64,000 bases of DNA. It comes from Synaphobranchus kaupii (taxonomy: Eukaryota > Chordata > Actinopteri > Anguilliformes > Synaphobranchidae). Each line of letters begins with the position of its first letter. The first letter of the stretch is position 1. The DNA lies in the NCBI GenBank assembly GCA_029718625.1, contig CM056383.1, forward strand, positions 63,488,849 through 63,552,848. The letters run 5' to 3'. The translations under genes were made by a program, and so were the position numbers. Below the pieces are notes generated by a model. It was not told the origin of the DNA. It was given only the letters and a program-made list of their open reading frames with translations, and ran no database searches. Shown here in pieces: positions 37,355-49,300 of the stretch.

Positions 37355-40300
37355 AATCTGCACTCTAACTACTGTTCTCTTTCCTCCAATCACAGTGACA
37401 CAGCTGATCGCTTTAACAGCTGACACTGCATATGCAGAGGAAATCTCTAAGGATATTCTGGCAGAACTGCAAACAACTGCAACCTGGAAGCACAGACCTG
37501 CAAATCCTACAAATAAATAAATTACTTTTTTTTTTTTTTACTCTTAATCTTAGCCTGTTAATGTGGCGTTACATTGCCAGTCTAGGACAAAACAGTAAAG
37601 TACCACAGGTTCTGGAAATATTTTAGATGACCTGTTACTATCCATTCAAAACATGAATTTGATCTAATGTTTCAACTATGTATCTGAAACAGAATATTTT
37701 TTGTATTTGCAATTTCTAATGAAAACCAAAACAAATATCCCAATGTTGTACAACTCCAAGGGACTCAATTTAACTTTTTTTAAATATCCAGTTTAAAAAT
37801 ATGCATATATTTGCAATGACACATGCATGTCACAATCATCAATTCATTGTGGCAGTTAAAGACTGGCATAATCACAGTCAGGAAATCCTGTGGGACAGGT
37901 ATATAATTAGGCCATACCATGGGCTGGGATAGGGTAAAAATAGTGACAGAACTAAGACTCACCAAAAACATCTCCTCTTTGACTCTGCTCCTCATTTTTA
38001 ATCTGGTTCTCACTGTCATCTTTTTCCTTCTCTTCTTCCTCTAATAAGCCTTCTTGCTTCTTGTCAACCTCAGGGTTCCCAATGTAGACCGCTCCTTCAT
38101 AGTCAAATGGTTGTATCTTTGTCGATGGCGTGACTGCTGGCTCAGGGATCACGTTCCTGATCAGCTCTCTGTCCAGCTTACTGCCTCCCAAAATTCGAGG
38201 AGACTTCAGGGAGGGGTTGGGAATGGCTAAAGGATGGAGATAAATCAATGGTCTGGCAAAGCTCCTAAATGTATTTTAATGTTCTCATTCACATTCGTGC
38301 ATAGTCCATTGGATGATCTGCACAACGGTGCCTCAGGCAGTGACAACTCCAGTACATTACCCAACAGCCACATCCATGTCCATGTTCAGCATTCTTCGCT
38401 GCAGTTTACTTAAAGCCTTTCAGCCATGAAACACATGCCGTTATGATACAGGTGTGAAAAGATGACAGGAGAGCCATGGTAACCCCATTGGTAATGATGT
38501 CATTGAAAAACATTCATGATGCGGGCGTATAAGAGACTCTCTCTGAAGTTGGTCCGAACTCTAAGGTAAGGTTGCGCTGTATACCGGTACTAAACAAATT
38601 GCAATTTTACGTTGCCCTATGGAGCTACCGGCCACAGTCGGCACTGGCCTGGTCCGGATTTAATCAGAGGCCTGTGGTTCCTCCATGCACCACAGAGTGG
38701 TGCCTTAACCAAATGAGTCATCCAGCAGCAGCCCAGAATATAGCACTAATCAAAATAATATTAATACTAAAGAATAATAAGAATTAAGAGTTGGCTTGCT
38801 AATACATTTGTTAAGCTTATAGTAAAGATTAATAGAGGAGGCAGGAAATGGAAAGACTGCTCATCCTGTTGGTAAGTCTATCTAACAGAATAATACTGAA
38901 TTCTGCCTGTCTTGCATTATACTAGCTGACTGGACAAGGAATGTGGTACATTACTTTTCAGGCACAAAGTACTCACTTTGTGGTATACAGCTGTAAAGTG
39001 TAGCCTTGGCAGCCCAAACGTTAGGTCGATAGATTGGAAGTCGTATTTGTTTAAAGGCTGCTACAAGTCCACATCATTGTGTTTCACCATACATGTAACC
39101 GTAAGGCTAAAGATAACGAGTATCAAATTTGCATAACATTGCCTTACATTAACTTTAATTTGGTACGCTTAGGTAGTGATAGCAAGGCCTTAACATTATT
39201 TTAAAATTAGCCTATGATCATTAGTTCAAGTATCAGAGTATTCCCAATTCACATTATCAACTCGAAACAATGACAAACATTCCAAGATTCCATTCAAAGT
39301 CTATAGAGTACTCAAGTACGTCAGACGTGGGCGAAGTCTGGTTTCGGAAGTAAATTCCCTATGACAGACTATCGACTATTTCTTGAAATCTGATTTATAG
39401 AATGAGCCGAAACAATCCTGGATTAGCCTGTGTGGTATAAGGATATATACCATATATTGCATGTTCCAATTTTTATTTTTTAAAGTTATGGATTAATGAT
39501 TGTAGTTTGACTTGTAGTCCACTTTAACAAACTACATATCCAGTACTGCAATGCATGGGTGGTTCTTGACCAATAAGATATCATCATCTCATTTGTCTGG
39601 TCACTTTTGGCAGATGGGAGGACTGCCGCTGAAGACGAGCTAACGCCTGACAAGGCTAGAAACTCCGCTACGGTTAACCACATAAAACAATTCTAACTTT
39701 TAGTCCTTCAAGCCAGCTAGCTAACGTTAGAAAAAAGTGTTTAAAAATGGAGCTGTGTGCTACTGCTGGCTAACATTATATGACAACGTTTGGAGACAAT
39801 GCTGTTCGTCCGGAGGGAATTATGGGACGACGAGTTTTTAAACAGTGCCAGCGCTGGTATATTCACACAAAAATCCGAAAACGTAAAATATACTCGAAGC
39901 TGGTCCAGAAAAACGACATAGTTTGCCGAACGGGCGTTATACTGAACAATCCAGGAAATGGACGGTAAGACATAATCACTAGAAATGGTTTAAAAGTAAG
40001 TTTTAGTTAATGTCTACGCTCTAAATGAATGGGGAATTTAGTTCCGTTTTTCTGTGTCCTATTGGCTGAAATAGCATCACATGTACTAAATCATCCAGAT
40101 TGGCCAAAAAATTGTCAGATTTTGAGGACATGTCTCTGGTAATGGTTCCATAGGAAATGGTTTTACATTTAAAGGAGAAGTTCGGTATTTAGCATTATAA
40201 GCCCTGTTATTTACAAAAAAGCTTATTTACGATCATATACAACGGTCCATATCAACATTTTGACGAACTGTGCAGTCTTGAGATATATTGCTTATTGCTC

Positions 40301-43300
40301 ATGTCACAGCTAACTTACACAATGGATCTGGATGTGCATATAGAAAATCTTTAAAAAAACACCATAAACTCATTTTCAAAGACGGGAAACTCACCCAGTG
40401 GTCACTGGTGTTTTCTTGTAATTTACATTTACGTTTAAAACATGTTTTAAATAACCTTTTAAAGATTTATATAACTATTTTCAGTCACCGTACAGCCATG
40501 GATTTAGTAAAATGATTTTTAAAAAACGATACGAAGCATACTTTGCGACGGTTTTTGAGTCAGAACATCAACGGACACCAGTGACCACTCGGTGAGTTTC
40601 CTGTCTTTGAAAACAAAAGTTTATGGTGTTTTTTGAAGTATCAATATCAAAGTAAAAAATTTGGTATCGGAACAACACTAAACTCTTAGGTGACTCTTCG
40701 GTCATCATGTGACCCATGCGCACAGTGGTGACAGCCTTTATTGTTCCAGACCAAATACTACCACTATTATTATTATTATTATCATTATTATTATCAAGTG
40801 TTGAAACAAAATTCAATATTATCTTTACTGTATACACTTGACATATACAATCTACCCATCGGGTATTGTATGTCCACTCTTATGTTAACATACATGATTA
40901 ACACCAGCTTTGGATCCCATGCTGGCTATACTACAGTCTGGATCAAGTTGAGGCTTGTGAGCTTATATTAGAGGAAATCTTAAACTGCGAATTGTCCTTA
41001 ACCAGCTTTTGATTGTTTTGCATCGTCAACAACTACGTTAATGTAAATAAATATCCACTGAAAAAGATTTAATCCTTTTCTGAGTAAATGTGTGTTATTT
41101 AGTGCTGTTGCAAAAGGCCTTTGTGACATTACCAAGCTCCCTCAAAACATTCACTCAAAACAATCAAAAACAGGATGGATACAGGACGGTTAGTGCAGTT
41201 TAGAGGTAAATCTTACTCATCCATTGTGCCAGCTCATAAGTCTAAAAAGAGTAAGCTGTAGATCAGGGCTGTCCAATCATATCCGATAAGGGCTGTATGA
41301 GTTTTCACCCTAGCCCGAGACCCAAGGCCTTGCTTGAAAAAACGTGATTAAATCATTATTTGAATCAGGTGGATAAGATTAGACAATCCTTGTTGGTTGT
41401 AGATACTCTAGGCATCGTGAAATGAGTTAGGTGAAGGCGTAAAGCCCAGAAGCATGGGCACGGGGCAAGGCAGTGGGGGGGGGGGTGTGGAGTGGGGAGG
41501 GGGTGGGACGCAGGCACAGCCAAAAGCTTTTTCGCTCTACACAGTCTCACCATTGCGGATCTCGTCTGTGCTGCCTTTGTCACCGTCCCGTGAACTTTGA
41601 TAAAATGGCTTGACTACAAAACAGAAAGGGACACAGAGTTCTGTGGCCTTCAAGCCGACCAAAAAAACAACAATCGTGTGGTCAACCGAGCCAGTTACAC
41701 GGACTGCAGAGGCCAGCACACGCCACGACACCCCTCTTCCCTCATCCCTTCCCTCCTTTCCTCTCTCTTTCTCTCTCTCCAGGTTATGGAAACAGTTTAA
41801 TGCAATAGCAGATATTTACACAGGCGTAATTTCAATCATGGGCTTTCCCTCTCAAGCATCTGTAGAGTGCATAGATGCGGAAATAGTAAACTGGGGCTTG
41901 GCAGTGCTCTTATTCAACAACATTTTCAGACGACAAATGAAATATGTGGCCAGGTCAATGTACAAAAAAGTCTGTCTGGATTTTTTTGTTGCTGTTGTAT
42001 CATCTCCACTGCAGAAATCTTGAGTGTTTCAAAAGAATACAATCAAAAAATACTGTAAATTTCCCATTACACATTTAAGTTCTGTCTTCCAATGGGAGAA
42101 CATACAGTAAGACCTACGCATTCCTCAACCAAAATACAAAAATAAAACTTATTATGATGGCCTCTCATGTAACATCTGCATTTTTAGCTATTCTTTTTTT
42201 TTTCTTACCAGAGCATTCAAATCCACTTCCTCTGAATCCTGGCCTGCATTTGCACTTGTAGGATCCATGCATGTTGAGGCAATCGGCATGGTGACTGCAT
42301 TTGTGGGTCCCAGTCACACATTCGTTAATGTCTGAAAGTACAACTAGTCCGAGTCCTTACTGCCATCACACATGAAGGATCGTTCAAGGTACTGAATGTG
42401 CTAGTCTATATAAAATAACTTTGTGAAAACCAAGGGAAGCCCCCATGTCTCCCTTTCCTCTGTCTCACACACACACACGCACGCACAACAGCGCCCAATG
42501 TGTAAATTCCTCAAATTTTGTTATGTTACAGACATTTTCAAAATACTGTCTAACTTAATTTATTATGTTTTTGATTATTATTATGTAAATAATAATAATA
42601 ATACACACAACAAATGCATACAATACCTTCACAGTCATATCTTCCATTAACATACTTAAGATCATATCCAGCCTGGCACTTGCAGAAGTAGCTGCCAAAC
42701 GTGTTGACACATCTTCTGTTGTAGGGGCAAAGATTCTTTGCAGACGCACATTCATCAATATCTGGGGTGTAATTATGGGGAAAAGTGGGTGAAGATGGAC
42801 AAAGCATTATGATTCAAAATGTGACTGGAAGACATTCATATTGTATACTATAATGTATGGTCAGTCCAGTTATTTCAGTGATTAACTGCTATGGATCGTA
42901 AAGGACCACACAAAAAAAATGCTAATCGCTTACAAGAAAAAAGACAAAGATACGGTACTATAATATAGAATTATTATCTTAATAAAAATAACAATAAAGA
43001 TCCTCACAAAAAGCACTTCAAAAGGAAAAATAAGTATTTTAAATAAGTATTTAATATTGTCGGGCTGACAGTACTTCCTTGTTCAGCTCCTGTCTTCCGC
43101 ATGTCATTCTTATTTTTTGTTTTTGAGATCTGATATTTTTTGTAGATCTTGCGGCAGCTCATCACCATGGAAACAAAGCTATCACTCACATGTTGTTTTA
43201 ACTTGGTGCTCACACATCAGATAATATATCGAAAAGAATAGTTAGCTAACATTTTGCCTGGAAATGGTTTTGTCATATTGTGGCTGATTAAAGTTTAAAA

Positions 43301-46300
43301 AAAACTACGAGAACCATGATCCACCAAGGTACGTATTTGCATACACATAATTTTCGTTGATTAGCAACCAAAATTACTGTGTGAGCCTTTAAAGGCAGGG
43401 GGGGGGGGGGGGGGTGAAACATCTCCCATGTGATCCACAACAGAGCTCTGATTCATCTGTGCCCGACTGCTGGATCTAACTCAGCTCCCGCTGTCTTATG
43501 GGAAGAACTATCACCTCTATCACACGGGCAGCAAGCAATTTTATGATTCACGCGAAGTGCCCAAGGGTGAAACTTGCCGTAGCTGAATGGATGCTTTATA
43601 GAGCTCTGTTGCAAGGGTTGACCGCTTTGATGATGTACGATAGCCGCCTGACTTTAAAAAAAAGGATACAGTTTCACCCAGTAAAAGCCCTCAGTCAGGG
43701 TGAGGCCAGATTAGTTAAGAGAGAATGACATGTCATTAAGGTAGAGCTACACTGCTATCAGTTACTCACTGATTTAAACCACTCAGAGTATTGTGTTTTT
43801 ATTGTTGAAAGAAATAATCGTTCAATAGGTTCAAACAAGTCAATGACTGGCAGGTCTTTGTAGCTCCTCCCCAATATGGGATTCATGATGTCACTGTTGC
43901 ATCACTAGTCAGGTGTGCTTACCGATGCACGTGCGCTCGTCTGGCCCCAGCTGAAGTCCTGCAGAGGGGCAGATGCAGCGGATCTCCCCCTGGACCTCCT
44001 CACATCCGTACTGACAGTGCACTTGGGCACACGTCCTGGAATCTGCAGGCCACAGTGTTTGAGGAACATCTAAGCATGCCATTGAATTTGACTTTCACAA
44101 ATAAAAGTAAATGTTCTTTAGAAATATAGGGTGTTGTAAAAGATGTTGTATGGAATTGTTGTCAGGAATAGATTGGTGCTTGAAAGCCAAGGACAACGCT
44201 ATACAAAAGTAGCCGAATCATTCGACGTTGTTGACGTTGTAGGCTGGTTCTCTGAAAATGTGTGAACTAGTTTTCTTAACAAATGCATGATAAGTTAATT
44301 TTAGCAACAGGTGAATATAGTAGTTTTTGTTTGTGAGGACACTGTAAAAAATCAAAAATAGGACAAAAGTTGACTGAGCTTTAGGCCTCCTCTGGAATAC
44401 ATTACATTACATTCACTTGGCAGATGCTTTTATCCAAAGCGACGTACAATAAGTGCATACCAACGGTCATTGAGCAATCAACTTCAAAACAGATCAGACA
44501 CAGCACATCTTTCATAACGTAGCAGCTATCCATAGTAATGAACACTGAATAGAATACACACAGTGAGCTATGGGCAAGTCAGCTATACATTATAAACTAT
44601 AAAAGCAAACAAGAGTTACACGAAACAAGCAAAAAAAAAAAAAAACAGGAAACAAGTGCTAGGGAAATGGTCCTAGATTGGTAGGTCAGTCAAGGTAGAG
44701 TCTGAAGAAGTGTGTCTTCAGACCACTATGGAAAGCAGGCAGTGTTTGAGCAGAATACAACTATCTTAGCACTGATCACAGCAGTAAAAAGCCTATATGG
44801 TTAAGATCCATGGCTATGCAGTCCAGATAGGTTTCTCCAGTGAAATATAGACCACAGGGCATCTTCCCATATTTACAGACACTTAGTGTTTGAACAAGCA
44901 CCAAGATTCTATAAGAATAATTTCCCTCTAAGTAGGCCTATTTGCAGCTGTGACACACACTCAAAGATTTGGATGTTAGCTAATTTGCAAACAACTTCAT
45001 TCTTTTCCTGTTTGCTACGGACGTTAACGTTGGAGCTAATTTTCTGAAAAGGGCGTGCAACGAGCAAAGTGATTGTAGAAGATGAAGACAACAACTGCTC
45101 AAGTCGACAATAATTTGTCTGGTATAATTCACTTTAATTAATTTAATATCTATTTTTTAATACACAGATTACTGGGAAAGATCTCTCTTTTAGTTGTTGC
45201 GTCCATTGAAATTAAATAACCATAATTGGCTATCACAAGAAGCCTAGTAGGCTATCTTGAGAAGTTTTCCTTGAACGATAGGCGTATCATAATATCAGGT
45301 GGTACTATGAAGGAAGCTTAACATATCCCGTGTTTCTTTGCATTAGCTGGCTATTAACAAAACCTAACAATCACAATCAGGCTTAACCGGTATCACAAGT
45401 TATCAACTTGCTAAATGGTCACAGGCTTTGTAACACAAGATCTGTATGCCTATGCATTCCCAAAAAAGGAAAAAGTCTGATACGGACGGATACAATGGAC
45501 CATAGCCTACACAAACAGCATAATTCTCTCCGGAGGAACTCTCTTGAGAACATAAGCCAGGGAGGAACGTTAGCAAAAATTTGCTAATCGTGGAAATTTG
45601 TTAGGTTATAGTATATATAGTATTATAATAGGCTAGCTAGTTGACCTTATTTACCTTACCACTCACAACGAATAAATCTAGGCTCATGAACTCAAGAATT
45701 ATGGGAATGGGGCCTATCACTGTACAATAATTAACGGATAAGTGGGTATGAAGTTGAGTTGAGACGCCCCCCTGGTATAGGCTACTGACGCCACAGTCCC
45801 TGCTCCTTCCTTTCCCATCCATAGGCTACTCACTGGTGCAGGATCCGTCCGGTGTGAGGGCATATCCGTTGAGGCAGTAGCATTTGTAGCTGCCGTGCGT
45901 GTTCATGCAGCGATGTTCACACGGGCGTGGTTTTAGTCCGCACTCGTTCAGATCTGTAGAGAGAAGTGTTGGCCGTTATCCCTCTCCTTGGTCCATCCGA
46001 TAACCCTCTCACGACTGGTTGATTCTAATGTTGTCAGTAATAATAGGCCTGCCCTAGATGCCTCCACCCAAAAGTCTATTCGTATGTCTTACCCTCATTG
46101 GCATGATCCATATTCTGTCAAGATAACACATATTTAACATACAAAGTAGTTCTAATAGATGTTCTATTTGTCTTTAGTATTCGGAGAATGCTTTGAATAG
46201 GAGAACGCTGTGTGGGCTAGGCTAGGCTAATAGTAACGTTTTGTTTTATTTCTGAAGTAACAATCATTAATATAAATCTACATGCTTTCATCTGAACTGC

Positions 46301-49300
46301 AGCTCCCACTAGATTTCCTCAATCCATTCTCTACAGTGGGGTAAATGGTAGGCATTATACTTGGGTGGCATCATTGTTTGGGGTGGGGTTCTGGGGTTCT
46401 CTCACATAATTGTTATGTGAGGACCGACACATTAAATAAATTGTTTGGCCAAAGTTTCTATTTCATATTTTTTTCTTTAATCTTCTCTGACTGATGACTG
46501 GAATTCCATATTAAAGTGGCAACTATTCCTGTTCAGTAGCCCCTTCAGCAAAACCCATGGAGGAAATATTTATTTCTTGTCCATGCTTGTATATGAAAAT
46601 CTCTGCCTGTGCAATATAACATATCTCAGTTCCCTTTGAGCAGTGGGACCGCCTATAGAGCTTGTAGTCCCGCCCCCTCCTATCTCTGGCTGTTCCCGGA
46701 AGACTGCTGGAAGCCTTTATCTGCCCCACTGCAGGATATTTCAGTCACCCTTAAGATGATATTATGGCAAGGTATGGACCAAACTTCGACATATATGTGA
46801 TACAAAGTCATTAGATACTCACCACCGCGTTTAAATCAAATTTGAATAGTATAATTTTTTAGTTTGAGAAACACAACTACACTACCCAGAATCCCCGGTC
46901 GTACATCGCCGGGTCCCGCTTTTGCTAGCTAACACAGTAGCTACCGGGCGGCCACTCTGCTAGTGAAAATGGCTAACAATCGGTCTGCTACCGGCCAAAG
47001 AAGTAGCTACCGGCCGCTCTGCTAGCGAAAATGACTATCACTTTGTCTTATTATGGAAGTGAAACTAAGAGTATCACCAAGGGCGAGAATCACTATCATA
47101 TGTCTGGCCATGTCGAAAGTGTCAGCTTTATGGCTTTAACTTCAGCAGTGGTAGGGAGCAAGTGAGTAGACCGGATTAGTTGTTTTGGTTGTTTTTTTGA
47201 AAACATGTTTGTTGTTTATTTGTTGGACATAATTTAAAATTACCAATTTTATAAATTATTTAAAAATGTGACAACCCCTCTCTTGGGTGTTTTGAACGTG
47301 TAGCTGCCTGAATATAGAAAAAAAACATTTTCAATCCATTGACTCCCACTGTATTTTTTCAGAAAAGTGGCACCAGACGTTCGTCACCAAAGTGGGCGGG
47401 ACTACTGAGCTCTATGTCTATGCTTGGTTTAGGATTAGGAGGCCCCATGAAGCAGGAGAGGAGGTAATAATGACGGCTTTTTCGGAGAGGGGAATATCGT
47501 GGGCCAGCTGTTGTAGAATGAGGGTGCTTAGTGTTCTCAAACAGCTGGACAGCCCTCACTGGTTTAACAGGAGAAACAGAGTGAGCCCAATAAAAATAAA
47601 AAAGAGACCAACTTGAGGTTGAGGTTACCCTTTCCTCAAGGCCACTGACCTTGATTACATGCTTTTCCTGTGTATCCTGGGAAGCATTTGCATTTGTTGG
47701 GCCCCACACATTCTCCGTGCTTGCAGCCTTGCACACACTGAGCTGGGAAAGATGAAAAAAGCACGACCCAGAGCAATGGTTAGCAACCACTAACAACGGT
47801 TAATAATGAAGTCAGCAGGTTCACTGGCATAAAGTAGAACTCCATATTCAAGGCCAGATTTTATGTCCACATGTCATTTTGTTCCCATTTTTATTTTTGG
47901 CTGAAAAATCACAAATCCGTGATTCATGGAAGGATGACTCACTGGCTGGGGCAGGTAATGACATTTGTCTACTTTAACAGGCTGTTTATCCCCTTTCCCC
48001 CGCTATTCCCCATTGAATGCCCAATCTTAGCTGTAGCGCTGCTGACACATCGCTGCAGTGTCCTCCATCAATGTTTGGGGCACGCATTTCTCTCCCAGAA
48101 TCCACCTGTGCAGCCGTGCAGTCGTCGCACTCACATTGCAGGCATCCAGAGGGACAGGGGGACGTCTATTGTGCAGCAAGGCGAGAAAATAACTTGTTTA
48201 CCGGTCCGAAACCCTTCCCACCGTGGGCAATGCTACGGCCAATTGTGCACCTCACAGTAGGACCTCCGGCCAGCTGGCTCAGGCACGGTTAGGACTGAAC
48301 TCCAGACTGTGGGGCTCATCAGTGCTCAGATAGCCACTGCTTTAGCTGGACGCGCACTCAGGGACCACAAATTGTACAGATGTTTTAATGTTAAAGGTGC
48401 ATCACAGCGAAGAGTTTATACGAGTCGACCACATGTACTCTAGTGGAGTTAAAAGTACTCTTATCGGAGATGATTTTACGCTGAACATTTTCAGTGGGGG
48501 CTAAACGTTTCGGAAGTACAGTGCATACAAGAAGTAGGAACTCAAAGCTTGTATTACAGTTTGTTGACACCGGAGATGGTGACTCAAAACTGTATTTCAG
48601 TATGTTTTGTATGGGAAAGGAAATTATAAACTTCCCATGGAAACAGCAGGTCCAGTGGGTTGGGTAAGACATTGTGTATGTAGAAAAAAGAAACTAGCAT
48701 CAGACTTCCCACTGAATTACTACTTTCATGCTAAATCAAAAACCACTTCTTGCTCGATGTAAAAAGTTATGATTCACAGCTCAAAAATCGTTCAGCAATA
48801 ATTCAGTTCACAGCACACATTATTTCACAAGTGAATGAAGTAATGTGTGCTCTGACAGTAACAAAATGATCACAAACAACAGTATTTTACGAATTATCTA
48901 CTGACAAACGTGTTTATGATTCTATAAAGTCATGAAGTATGGCCCACACACCCAGCTCCAAAAATGCATTAAAGTGAAAAGAGCTTTGCATGTAGCAAGG
49001 AACAAATTGTTCCATATATTGGTTAATAAATTTGCTAAATATTGTTAAACAGAAATGAGGTAAAATCTGTATATTTTTAACTCCCCACTGACCCTCTTGT
49101 TGTGGGGGCACAATCAATAATTTGTCCAACCCCCCTCCTCAGATCAGTACAAGTGCTTACCTTCACAGTGTCCTTTGCCGGTCTTCTTCCAGCCGTAGCA
49201 ACACTCGAGTCTCTTGCCATAGCGACACAAACCTGGCTGGTTTCCAACAGACACCTGTCTGTAGTGTCTGGGCAGGTAGAAGAGAGGTTACATTTAACAT

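Noticed and set aside
47359..47796. 145-codon minus-strand frame over egfl6 exon 3
   Set aside because: It reads the exon in the wrong frame; the EGF frame is another one bounded by splice sites.
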